A stretch of DNA of 64,000 bases from Thalassobacterium sedimentorum (GTDB lineage Bacteria; Verrucomicrobiota; Verrucomicrobiia; Opitutales; Coraliomargaritaceae). The translations under genes and the position numbers were made by a program. The notes below the pieces were generated by a model that ran no database searches, was not told where the DNA came from, and saw nothing but the letters and a program-made list of their open reading frames with translations. Shown in pieces: positions 9,305 to 17,517 of the stretch (the first letter of the stretch is position 1; every line of letters begins with the position of its first letter). The stretch covers positions 124,001 through 188,000 of the forward strand of contig NZ_JARXIC010000002.1 of assembly GCF_031127905.1 (NCBI RefSeq), given 5' to 3'.

Positions 9305-11899
9305 TTACACCTCAAGCGTCAGGACATCATTCTGAACCTTGAAAGTAACGACGCTCTGCTCGGCAATATCGCCACTCAGTATGGCCCGGGCCAAGCGTGT
9401 TTCGACCTGCTTCTGTAAAAAGCGCTTGAGCGGACGTGCTCCATAGACTGGATCATAGCCTCGTTCGCCAATCCACCGACGAGTGGCGTCGTCGAATTCA
9501 ATAGTAATCCGACGCTCAACCATACGCTTATTCAAGTCAACCAATAGCAGATCAACAATTTGTGTGATCTCTTCCAATGTCAACGGCTTGAACAACACAG
9601 TATCGTCGATACGATTTAAAAACTCCGGACGAAAACCTTGTCGTAATTCCGCCATCACCGACTCACGTACACTTTCAGGAATGTCAGAAGCTGTAACGCC
9701 CTCAGTCAAATAACGACTGCCGACATTAGAGGTCATAATAATGACGGTGTTCTTAAAATCCACGGTGTGCCCCTGTGCGTCGGTGATGCGCCCGTCGTCC
9801 ATGACTTGTAGGAGCACATTGAATACATCGGGGTGCGCCTTCTCAATCTCATCGAAGAGCACCACGCTATAAGGCTTGCGACGCACGGCTTCGGTCAGCT
9901 GACCACCTTCATCATAGCCCACGTATCCGGGAGGCGCACCGATTAAACGAGCCACAGCATGCTTCTCCATGTACTCGGACATATCAATCCGCACGATATT
10001 ATCCTCGGTATCAAAGAGTGTTTGCGCAAGGGTGCGCGCCAGCTCGGTCTTACCCACACCGGTGGGCCCCAAGAAGAGAAAGCTACCGATCGGCCGCCGC
10101 GGATCTTTAATGCCGGCCCGTGCACGCAGGATGGCCTCAGTGACTAAAGTCACCGCTTCATTCTGCCCCACGACCCGCTCGTGCAACACTTCTTCCAGCC
10201 GGAGCAGTTTCTCTTTTTCCCCTTCCACCAAGCGTGTGACAGGTACTCCCGTCCACTTAGAGACGATATCAGCAATCTCGTCTTGCGACACTTCCTCTTT
10301 TAATAAAGCCCCCTCTTTTGCCTCCACGGCTTCCAGCTGCTTAAGCTTCGCCTCCAGTTCTGGCATTTTTCCATGCCGTAGCTGAGCTACAAGGTTGAGA
10401 TCATAATTACGCTCTGCTTTTTCCATCTCGATTCGAGTCGCATCCAACTCCTCGCGCACTTGACGGATTTGGTCGATCGCCCCCTTCTCACTATCCCACT
10501 GAGTGCGTAGGACCGACTCTTTTTCACGAATATCAGCGAGTTCCTTCGATAGAGTTTTAAGACGCTGCTTAGAGGCATCATCCTTTTCATTTTTCAGAGC
10601 AGCTTCTTCAATTTCAAGCTGCAAAGCACGACGCGACAACTCATCCAACTCCTGCGGCATCGAGTCCATCTCCGTACGAATCATAGCGCAGGCTTCATCG
10701 ACAAGGTCGATCGCTTTATCAGGTAAAAAACGCTCACTAATATAGCGATGCGAGAGCACAGCAGCTTGCACCAGCGCATTATCCTGAATACGCACACCGT
10801 GGTGCAATTCAAAGCGCTCACGAATTCCGCGTAGTATCGAAATAGTGTCCTCAACATTGGGTTGATCGACTTGCACCGTTTGGAAACGACGCTCTAGCGC
10901 AGCGTCCTTTTCGATGTATTTGCGATATTCATCGAGGGTCGTCGCACCCACACAGTGCAACTCTCCTCGTGCCAACATCGGCTTGAGCATATTGCCCGCG
11001 TCCATTGCACCTTCGGTCTTTCCAGCACCTACAATTGTGTGCAACTCATCGATAAAAAGCAATATCCGCCCCTCGCTGTTTTTAACTTCAGCGAGCACGG
11101 CCTTCAAACGTTCTTCAAACTCCCCCCGATATTTTGCACCCGCCACCAGAGAACTCATGTCCAGCGCAAAGATAGTCTTGTCTTGCAAGCCTTCCGGCAC
11201 GTCACCACGTACGATACGCTGTGCAAGCCCTTCGACGATGGCCGTCTTACCCACACCTGGCTCGCCAATGAGCACCGGGTTGTTTTTAGTCTTACGCGAA
11301 AGAATGCGAATCACACGGCGGATCTCAGAATCACGCCCGATCACGGGGTCCATCTTGCCCTTGCGTGCCATTTCCACTAGATCGATCCCATATTTCTCCA
11401 GCGCTTCAAAAGTACTTTCTGGAGTACGGGAAGTCACCTTTTGGCCCGCACGCGCAGATTCAATCACCTTTAACACTTTGTCATAATCAAGCTCGAAAGA
11501 GTCAAAGAACTTGCCCAGTTTGCCTGAACTGCCCACTTGCAATAGCCCCAAGAACAAGTGCTCGGTGCTGACAAAGTCATCCCCCAACTGTTCCTTGGCC
11601 TGATCCGCCTCAGTGATTGTTTTTTGCAAAGCAGATGACACGTATACCTGACTGGCATTCACACTGCCAGAAGCTTTAGGCAAAGCATCCAACTCACGCT
11701 TCACAGCCAATTCAACCGCCGACGGTGATACTTGCATACGCTCTAGCAAGCCAGGCACAATCCCTCCCTCCTGTTGAACAAGAGCAAGTAGTAAGTGCCA
11801 CGTATCCAACTCTTGCTGCCCGTGTTGACGTGCAATGTTCTGTGCCTCCTGCACGGCAAAAGCTGATTTTTCGGTAAATGTATTAAAATCAATATTCAT
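9305..11899 (-). CDS. clpB: ATP-dependent disaggregase ClpB
   Basis: An 864-residue Hsp100 protein. Domains in order: N-domain (about 1-150), NBD1 with Walker A GEPGVGKT and Walker [11 protein letters not shown], the long coiled-coil M-domain (about 400-530) that marks ClpB rather than ClpA/ClpC, and NBD2 with Walker [10 protein letters not shown] and [11 protein letters not shown]. It ends with the C-terminal D2 small domain ([16 protein letters not shown]). It pulls polypeptides out of aggregates together with DnaK. Start ATG at 11899 is clear. Its closeness to htpG makes a small heat-shock locus. No CIRCE-type inverted repeat is seen in the 279 bases upstream. Confidence 0.97.
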   Translation of the reverse strand: MNIDFNTFTEKSAFAVQEAQNIARQHGQQELDTWHLLLALVQQEGGIVPGLLERMQVSPSAVELAVKRELDALPKASGSVNASQVYVSSALQKTITEADQAKEQLGDDFVSTEHLFLGLLQVGSSGKLGKFFDSFELDYDKVLKVIESARAGQKVTSRTPESTFEALEKYGIDLVEMARKGKMDPVIGRDSEIRRVIRILSRKTKNNPVLIGEPGVGKTAIVEGLAQRIVRGDVPEGLQDKTIFALDMSSLVAGAKYRGEFEERLKAVLAEVKNSEGRILLFIDELHTIVGAGKTEGAMDAGNMLKPMLARGELHCVGATTLDEYRKYIEKDAALERRFQTVQVDQPNVEDTISILRGIRERFELHHGVRIQDNALVQAAVLSHRYISERFLPDKAIDLVDEACAMIRTEMDSMPQELDELSRRALQLEIEEAALKNEKDDASKQRLKTLSKELADIREKESVLRTQWDSEKGAIDQIRQVREELDATRIEMEKAERNYDLNLVAQLRHGKMPELEAKLKQLEAVEAKEGALLKEEVSQDEIADIVSKWTGVPVTRLVEGEKEKLLRLEEVLHERVVGQNEAVTLVTEAILRARAGIKDPRRPIGSFLFLGPTGVGKTELARTLAQTLFDTEDNIVRIDMSEYMEKHAVARLIGAPPGYVGYDEGGQLTEAVRRKPYSVVLFDEIEKAHPDVFNVLLQVMDDGRITDAQGHTVDFKNTVIIMTSNVGSRYLTEGVTASDIPESVRESVMAELRQGFRPEFLNRIDDTVLFKPLTLEEITQIVDLLLVDLNKRMVERRITIEFDDATRRWIGERGYDPVYGARPLKRFLQKQVETRLARAILSGDIAEQSVVTFKVQNDVLTLEV

Positions 11900-12178
11900 A
11901 CATGTGTAATCGCATATAACGTTCCAAACTGAATACAGTCACAAAAACCCGCAACATATTGATAAAGAACAAACACCAAAAAAACAAGAAAACAAATACT
12001 GTAGCAATTGACCTTAAAAACGAGACAACGACCCCGCCGGAGAGACATTTTGACTCACCGATTAAATCGTAACTTCACTTAACATAATAAAGTAGCAGCG
12101 AGCACATAGCCGTCGATCAATAAACTCGCCGCATCTCAATTCGCTCTTCTAAGGCTCGCTCGCCCAAATACAGCTCAA

Positions 12179-12832
12179 CTAAGCCTTGAACACCTGCTTC
12201 GCCCGTTTTCGGCGAGGAAAGACTGTACGACAAATTTCACACACCGTGCCATCACAACCACGCGCGGTACAATACTCACGTCCATAGAAAATAATCTGCA
12301 AGTGCAAGTCATTCCAACTGGACTTTGGAAACAAATGCTTCAGATCTCGCTCGGTCTGGGCCACATTTTTCCCATTGGTGAGGCCCCAGCGCTGCGCAAG
12401 CCTATGAATGTGTGTGTCGACTGGAAACGCGGGCACCCCAAAGGCCTGTGCCATCACCACCGAAGCCGTTTTGTGCCCCACAGCAGGCAGTGCTTCCAGC
12501 GCCTTCATATCTGCGGGCACCTCGCCACCATGTTGATCCAACAAAATACGTGAAAGCCCCGCAATGCCTTTCGCTTTCATCGGCGACAGACCGCAGGGAC
12601 GAATAATCGCGCGAATTTCCTCCTCCGGAATCTTCACCATCGCCTGGGGCGTATCGGCCCGCTCAAAGAGTAAGGGCGTGATCTGATTGACCCGCACGTC
12701 GGTGCACTGGGCCGACAGCAGCACAGCAATCAACAGTGTATATGGGTCTTTATGATCCAAGGGCACAGGCGGATCAGGATAGAGCTCCTGTAAGCGATTT
12801 TGAATATAAGCGGCGCGTTCTTTTTTAATCAT
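12179..12832 (-). CDS. nth: Endonuclease III (base-excision DNA glycosylase/AP lyase)
   Basis: A 217-residue protein from the ATG at 12832. A longer frame reaches 13072 but overlaps the divergent gene at 12937. The helix-hairpin-helix LEALPAVGHKTASVV carries the catalytic Lys, followed by the catalytic Asp in VDTHIHR. It removes oxidised pyrimidines and cuts the abasic site. The C-terminal cysteines (YC-TARG-C-DGTV-C-EI-C) are spaced C-x4-C-x4-C-x2-C and not the classic C-x6-C-x2-C-x5-C, so the iron-sulfur cluster is either bound differently or altered. Divergent from the delta'-like gene. Confidence 0.93.
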   Translation of the reverse strand: MIKKERAAYIQNRLQELYPDPPVPLDHKDPYTLLIAVLLSAQCTDVRVNQITPLLFERADTPQAMVKIPEEEIRAIIRPCGLSPMKAKGIAGLSRILLDQHGGEVPADMKALEALPAVGHKTASVVMAQAFGVPAFPVDTHIHRLAQRWGLTNGKNVAQTERDLKHLFPKSSWNDLHLQIIFYGREYCTARGCDGTVCEICRTVFPRRKRAKQVFKA

Positions 12833-12936
12833 TGGAAAAGGTAGTCTTGTTTCTTGCTCAGGATGCGATCTTAAGCCAAAAACTGAGCTAAGCGCTTCTA
12901 CACTATTGAGCAATTTCAAAGCATAGATCCACACCA

Positions 12937-13899
12937 ATGAAACTATCCGACTCCCTTCCCGAAGAACTGCGTCAGACACGTGCAGTCGAAGTGCTAGAAC
13001 GCTCGCTCGCACAAAATCGACTCGGCCATGGCATCCTGCTACACGGCGAGAGTTTGGAAAACCTCGAAACAATTGTGCGCGCTATCGCCGCTCACCTGCT
13101 GGAAACGATGCGTAACCCCTTCGAACACCCGGATTGTTTCATCCTACGCCCCAGCGGCAAAGCTCGCTTGATCAAGGTGGGCAAGACAGAAGAAAACAAC
13201 ACCATGCGCAAGCTGGTCATCGATATAGCCAAGAGCTCCAATCAAGGCGGCCGCAAGGTCGGTATCGTCATCGACGCAGACCGCATGAACCCCGCCTCAG
13301 CCAACGCCTTTCTAAAGACCCTCGAAGAGCCACCTGCCGGCACCACCTTGTTTTTACTCACAACACGTCCTTACGATCTACTCGATACCATTCGCAGTCG
13401 CTGCCTCAATTTCCGAATTCCAGCGACGCTGGAAACCATTCAACACCCCGATTGGGCATCCTGGGTAGTCTCCTACCGTGAATGGCTCGGACGCCTGATA
13501 AAAGGTCCCAACAAGAAGACCATCCCCCACATTATGATGGGAGCCTACGGCCTCAACGCCCGCTTTCAAGCGATCCTCAATGAAATGACCGCAACCGCCT
13601 GGAAAACGCAAAAGGAAAGCCTGCCTGAGCATATCACCTCCGATGAAAAAGACGCGATGGAGGTCGGCCTCAGCAAGGGCTACCGCAAACAACTCTTCGG
13701 AGAAATCGAAAAAGCCACCGCCGGCTTCGCCCGCGACATCGAAGCCCTCAACACCGGTGAACTCCCCGCCAGCGCCCTACACCGCGCCACCGAAGCATTG
13801 GAAAAATCCGCGGGCTTGATGGAGATCAACTTCAACCAAGTCGCCGCCCTAGAGCTCTTCTTCCTAAGCTCCCTACGCATATGGACGACCGCGCGCTAG
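12937..13899 (+). CDS. DNA polymerase III delta'-like clamp-loader protein
   Basis: A 320-residue AAA+-like protein. The N-terminal part has the clamp-loader layout: HGILLHGE in place of a Walker A, then RKVGIVIDADRMNPASANAFLKTLEEPP, the hallmark DnaX/HolB segment, and TIRSRCLNF as the SRC sensor. It lacks both the P-loop GKT and the zinc-binding cysteines, which fits delta' (HolB), a non-ATPase stator of the clamp loader. The C-terminal helical region is long. Its TAG stop lies inside a GC-rich palindrome (13891-13904). Confidence 0.8.
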   Translation: MKLSDSLPEELRQTRAVEVLERSLAQNRLGHGILLHGESLENLETIVRAIAAHLLETMRNPFEHPDCFILRPSGKARLIKVGKTEENNTMRKLVIDIAKSSNQGGRKVGIVIDADRMNPASANAFLKTLEEPPAGTTLFLLTTRPYDLLDTIRSRCLNFRIPATLETIQHPDWASWVVSYREWLGRLIKGPNKKTIPHIMMGAYGLNARFQAILNEMTATAWKTQKESLPEHITSDEKDAMEVGLSKGYRKQLFGEIEKATAGFARDIEALNTGELPASALHRATEALEKSAGLMEINFNQVAALELFFLSSLRIWTTAR

Positions 13900-13903
13900 C
13901 GCG

Positions 13904-13934
13904 CGGAGTGAGGGTGAAAGTGAGAGTGAAAGTG
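13904..13934 (+). repeat. Left arm of a 31-bp purine-rich inverted repeat flanking the S23-type gene
   Basis: CGGAGTGAGGGTGAAAGTGA and the next 11 bases form a six-base-period GTGARR-like tract. It matches the reverse complement of 14399-14429 at 28 of 31 positions, counted by eye. It lies 5 bases after the delta'-like stop and upstream of the four-helix-bundle gene. Such paired tracts could mark the borders of an inserted cassette. Confidence 0.75.
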
Positions 13935-14025
13935 GCCTCTTAGACGGAGTGACTGCTTCGCAGAGTGAAAGTGACAATCTAACGTAAAGTAGTGACAGCT
14001 GGGAAAAAAGAATTATACAGGCATT

Positions 14026-14373
14026 ATGAAACTGGATAATTTTGGTGCTTTGATTAAAGCGAATAAGTTATTTGACCATGTGGTGAACGACCTGCGGCCT
14101 TTGAAGACTGAGTTTGCTTGCAAGCGATTAGTCGAACAACAATTTGCCTCCGCCGACTCAATTGCTGCCAACATCGAAGAAGGCTACGGTCGAGGAAGTC
14201 GTAAGGATTATCGTCATTTTCTTATTATTTCACGTGGCTCCGCCCAAGAAACCAAAGGCCGCTACGGCCGCCTAAAACACTGGTTGAAGCAAGAAGATAT
14301 CGAAGCTCGCCAAAAGCTTTGCGACGAAATCATTGCCATACTTTCAAAAACAATCAATACACTCGGTCAATAG
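14026..14373 (+). CDS. S23-type four-helix-bundle protein
   Basis: A 115-residue protein of the four-helix-bundle family first seen in 23S rRNA intervening sequences (TIGR02436-like). It holds the family core ASADSIAANIEEGYGRGSRKDY, then F-L-I-I-S-R-G-S-A-Q-E-T. Family members form pentameric bundles and include Avd, the accessory protein of diversity-generating retroelements. No reverse transcriptase or rRNA gene is nearby, so this is a stand-alone copy. The gene is flanked by 31-bp inverted repeats and sits as an apparent cassette between the delta'-like and SRAP genes. Function of stand-alone copies is unknown. Confidence 0.85.
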   Translation: MKLDNFGALIKANKLFDHVVNDLRPLKTEFACKRLVEQQFASADSIAANIEEGYGRGSRKDYRHFLIISRGSAQETKGRYGRLKHWLKQEDIEARQKLCDEIIAILSKTINTLGQ

Positions 14374-14398
14374 CCATATCCTTGATCACTCTAACCTT

Positions 14399-14429
14399 CA
14401 CTCTCACTCTCACCTTCACTCTCACTCCG
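14399..14429 (-). repeat. Right arm of the inverted repeat flanking the S23-type gene
   Basis: Pyrimidine-rich tract (CACTCTCACTCTCACCTTCA and onward to CCG) that is the near-perfect reverse complement of 13904-13934. A degenerate extension continues to 14387. It ends 16 bases before the ATG of the SRAP gene. Confidence 0.75.
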
Positions 14430-14445
14430 TGAGAAGCACGGCCTC

Positions 14446-15105
14446 ATGTGCGGACGCTACACACTGCACGTACAAAAACAAAAACTGGCTGAAGCCATTG
14501 CCTTAGCACTGCCTGATGCCTATGAGCCAGACTATAACATCGGCCCGGGCCGTGAAGTGCTCAGCATTGCAAACCGCACACGCCAGACTCCAGCGGCAGC
14601 GATGATGCAATGGGGCCTGCGAACCCCGCAAAATTTCCACATCAACGCTCGTATCGAAACAGCGGATACAAGCCCGCGGTTCCGCGACAGCTGGCACACG
14701 CATCGTTGCCTGCTACCAGCCAACGGCTATTACGAATGGTATCAAGACGGCATCACCAAACAGCCCTACTACATCTACCCCGAACAAGGTGTGCTACATT
14801 ATTTCGCGGGGCTCTGGTCCCCAGCCCCTAAAGATGAACCCTTCCCTTCGGTAGTCGTGCTCACAACCGTCGCTCACGATTCTCTGCGCGATATCCATGA
14901 ACGCATGCCGGTCATTTTACCTAATAATTCTAGTGCCGACTGGCTGGGCGGCGCGCTCGACAAACGCGACGCACTCGCACTCTCGGATAAGGTTTCACTG
15001 CAAAAACATCCCGTCTCACGAAGAGTCAACAGCGTGCACAATAATGACAGTCAATTAATCGAAGCCACCGCGGCACTCTCGGACGATCAACTGATGCTGT
15101 TTTGA
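14446..15105 (+). CDS. yedK: SRAP-family abasic-site-processing protein (YedK/HMCES)
   Basis: A 219-residue SOS-response-associated peptidase domain protein. After removal of Met1, C2 becomes the N-terminal catalytic cysteine (MCGRY) that forms a thiazolidine link with abasic sites in single-stranded DNA. Other active-site residues fit the family: N67 in HINARIET, E97 in ANGYYEW, and H151 in DIHERMPVIL. Start is fixed by the need for Cys at position 2. It shields abasic sites from strand breakage. The region also holds nth, which gives a small DNA-repair grouping. Confidence 0.93.
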   Translation: MCGRYTLHVQKQKLAEAIALALPDAYEPDYNIGPGREVLSIANRTRQTPAAAMMQWGLRTPQNFHINARIETADTSPRFRDSWHTHRCLLPANGYYEWYQDGITKQPYYIYPEQGVLHYFAGLWSPAPKDEPFPSVVVLTTVAHDSLRDIHERMPVILPNNSSADWLGGALDKRDALALSDKVSLQKHPVSRRVNSVHNNDSQLIEATAALSDDQLMLF

Positions 15106-15159
15106 CTGAATATCGGAACGGCACTTGTCTTCTGAATAAAACACAGACAATCTATCCAC

Positions 15160-16485
15160 ATGGAGCCCTGCAACACCCCAGCCTGCCAATCCGCCCGGGA
15201 AATTTTCCACGAATTGGATGATTACTACGATGATCACAACCTCTACTTCCAGACCATTAGCTCGGTGCTGGATGCAGCCAACCTGCTCAAAGTAGACCAA
15301 CGTCTCAAACTCATCCTCTCACAGCCCAAGAACGAGATCATGGTGCACTGCCCCGTCAAAATGGACGATGGGCGCTGGCGCCTGTTTAAGGGCTACCGCG
15401 TGCAACACAATAACGTGCTGGGCCCCTACAAAGGCGGCATCCGCTATCACAGCGAAGTCAAGCTGGACGAGGTCAAGACGCTGGCACTGCTCATGACGAT
15501 GAAATGTGCGCTGGCCCGCCTGCCCTTCGGCGGCGCCAAAGGAGCGCTTAAGATCGATCCACGCTCGGTCAGCCGCAGCGAACTCGAACGCGTCACTCGT
15601 CGCCTCACCGCTGCGCTGGGTAACAATATCGGCCCGGATTACGACATCCCTGCCCCCGACATGGGCACCAATGCACAAATCATGGCATGGATGGCCGATA
15701 CCTATATCAATTTCGCCGAGTCCTCCACCAAGGTCACCGCCCGCGGCGTCGTCACCGGCAAACCTCTCGAATTCGGCGGCTCCGCTGGACGCGAAAAAGC
15801 CACTGGCCAAGGGTTGGTCTATGTGCTCGACGCCCTCCTCCCCGGCATGGACATGGACGTATCAAAGCTCAGTTTCAGCCTGATCGGCTATGGCAATGTC
15901 GGCTCATGGACCGCTCGCTTACTCCAAGCACGCGGCAGTCAACTCAAAGCAGTGATGGACCACACCGGTGCCATCCGCAACGAAGCCGGCATCGACGCCG
16001 AAGCACTGGCGCAGCACGTGCAAGCCACTGGCGGCGTGAACGGTTTCGCCCGAGCCGACGCAATCGACGCGCCCAATTTCTACAGCACCCCCGTCGACCT
16101 CTTCATACCTGCCGCACTGGAGCAGATGGTGGACCTCGAACACGCCGAACGCTTACAATGTAAAGTGGTGGTCGAAGCAGCCAACGCTCCCACCACCCCA
16201 CGCGCAGAGCAGCATCTACTCCAAAAAGGCGTAGAAGTGCTGCCCGCTATCCTGTGCAACGCCGGCGGTGTGACCGTGAGTTATTTCGAATGGAAACAAA
16301 ACCGACAATCCGAGACCTGGGATGAAGAACTGGTCGACGAGCGTCTGCGTAAAGTGATGACACGCTCCGCCGAGCGCGTGCTGGCCACCGCCAAGCGCCT
16401 CGACTGCAGCATGCGCCTTGCCTCCTACGCGGCCGCGATCGCACACCTGGATACAGTCTATGAGATGCGCGGCGTATTTCCGTAA
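15160..16485 (+). CDS. gdhA: Glutamate dehydrogenase (Glu/Leu/Phe/Val family)
   Basis: A 441-residue hexameric-type amino-acid dehydrogenase. The substrate region reads GPYKGGIRYHSEV, then M-K-C-A-L-A-R-L-P-F-G-G-A-K-G with the catalytic lysine. DYDIPAPDMGTN follows, and the Rossmann domain contains LIGYGNVGSWTA. A C-terminal EAANAPTTPRAE matches glutamate dehydrogenases more than leucine dehydrogenases. It interconverts glutamate and 2-oxoglutarate plus ammonium. Cofactor preference cannot be fixed by eye. It stands alone between the SRAP and gamma-CA-like genes. Confidence 0.9.
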   Translation: MEPCNTPACQSAREIFHELDDYYDDHNLYFQTISSVLDAANLLKVDQRLKLILSQPKNEIMVHCPVKMDDGRWRLFKGYRVQHNNVLGPYKGGIRYHSEVKLDEVKTLALLMTMKCALARLPFGGAKGALKIDPRSVSRSELERVTRRLTAALGNNIGPDYDIPAPDMGTNAQIMAWMADTYINFAESSTKVTARGVVTGKPLEFGGSAGREKATGQGLVYVLDALLPGMDMDVSKLSFSLIGYGNVGSWTARLLQARGSQLKAVMDHTGAIRNEAGIDAEALAQHVQATGGVNGFARADAIDAPNFYSTPVDLFIPAALEQMVDLEHAERLQCKVVVEAANAPTTPRAEQHLLQKGVEVLPAILCNAGGVTVSYFEWKQNRQSETWDEELVDERLRKVMTRSAERVLATAKRLDCSMRLASYAAAIAHLDTVYEMRGVFP

Positions 16486-16575
16486 AGGCCCGCTATGATT
16501 ATCCAGTCTTCAAGTCCTGCTTATAGAAGTGCTTTGAACTGGCGCAAAATCCATTCTCACGCTTAATGGGCAGCT

Positions 16576-17103
16576 ATGACTATAGATGAACGTCTCTCGA
16601 AATATCTTGATCAAACTCCGGCCATCGACGATTCGGCCTATGTAGCTGAAGGCGCCGTCGTCATTGGCGCCGTCTCCCTGGGGCTCAATTCCAGTGTCTG
16701 GCACAATGCAGTGCTGCGCGGCGACATCAATACCATCGAAATCGGCGAAGGCTCCAATGTGCAAGACGGCACTGTCGTGCACCTAGCCGACGACTACGGT
16801 GTAAAAGTCGGCAAATATGTAACCATCGGCCACTCGGCCATGATCCACGCCTGCGAAATTGGCGACGAATGCCTGGTCGGCATGCAGGCCACGATACTTG
16901 ACGGCGCTGTCATCGGCGAACAGTCGATTATCGGTGCGGGCGCACTGGTGACAAAAGGCACGCAAATCCCCGCAGGCTCGCTAGTGCTCGGGGCTCCAGC
17001 TAAAGTGGTGCGCGCACTCAGCGATGAGGAACGCGCGGGACTGAAAGGACTCGCCGAAAAATACGTGACCGTATCGCGTGGCCACAAAAAGCGTTTTAGC
17101 TAG
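16576..17103 (+). CDS. Gamma-carbonic-anhydrase-like left-handed beta-helix protein (YrdA type)
   Basis: A 175-residue hexapeptide-repeat protein. The beta-helix repeats run about residues 20-145, for example IEIGEGSNVQDGTVVHLADD and IGDECLVGMQATIL. The three metal-ligand histidines of the family appear in TVVHLA and IGHSAMIHAC. Members bind zinc or iron in a trimer; many have no proven carbonic anhydrase activity and are called YrdA/PaaY-like. Cytoplasmic. The 90 bases upstream hold no clear signal. Confidence 0.88.
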   Translation: MTIDERLSKYLDQTPAIDDSAYVAEGAVVIGAVSLGLNSSVWHNAVLRGDINTIEIGEGSNVQDGTVVHLADDYGVKVGKYVTIGHSAMIHACEIGDECLVGMQATILDGAVIGEQSIIGAGALVTKGTQIPAGSLVLGAPAKVVRALSDEERAGLKGLAEKYVTVSRGHKKRFS

Positions 17104-17292
17104 TACGCACGCAAGGCGAGCTTGACTCCAGTCTCACTGCCTCCGTGCGGAGCCTTCACGCACGATCCGGCTGCCACAAACCGCCTTGGCCTGAAAACTC
17201 TCACGCCTAAGACAGCTGAGGCTTGCAATTCAGTCATAACTCCTTCTCATCAACGAGCGATTGAGACTTATTCTCAGCCGATACTATTTACC

Positions 17293-17517
17293 ATGCGACT
17301 GAACGAAATCAAAAAAGGCGGCCTGTTCCGCGTCAAAAACCTAGATTGCTGCAACGACTGCGTCTCGAGGCTAATGTCAATGGGCTTACTGCCAGAGCAA
17401 GAGATCCGTCTCGTTCATGAAGCACCTCTAGGAGATCCCATCGCAGTGGAATTCAACGACTGTCAAATCAGCGTGCGTCTGGAAGATGCCGCCCACGTCG
17501 AAGTCGAGCCAATTTAA
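17293..17517 (+). CDS. feoA: Ferrous iron transport protein FeoA
   Basis: A 74-residue SH3-like FeoA protein. The ATG at 17293 (MRLNEIKKGGLFRV) is chosen over a longer frame from 17122 because family members start here. It shows the FeoA pattern: L-x-x-M-G-L-L-P-E-Q-E-I-R-L, then APLGDPIAVEF and the closing I-S-V-R-L-E-D-A. A CNDC pair near residue 20 is seen. FeoA binds the cytoplasmic part of FeoB and supports iron uptake. Its TAA overlaps the feoB ATG by one base (TAATG), so translation is coupled. Confidence 0.92.
   Translation: MRLNEIKKGGLFRVKNLDCCNDCVSRLMSMGLLPEQEIRLVHEAPLGDPIAVEFNDCQISVRLEDAAHVEVEPI

Noticed and set aside
11900-12178. CIRCE or other heat-shock operator upstream of clpB
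   Set aside because: No GCACTC-N9-GAGTGC-like inverted repeat was found, and the possible -35/-10 pairs are too weak to report.
14026-14373. Diversity-generating retroelement (Avd homolog)
   Set aside because: No reverse transcriptase, template repeat or variable repeat was found around the four-helix-bundle gene.
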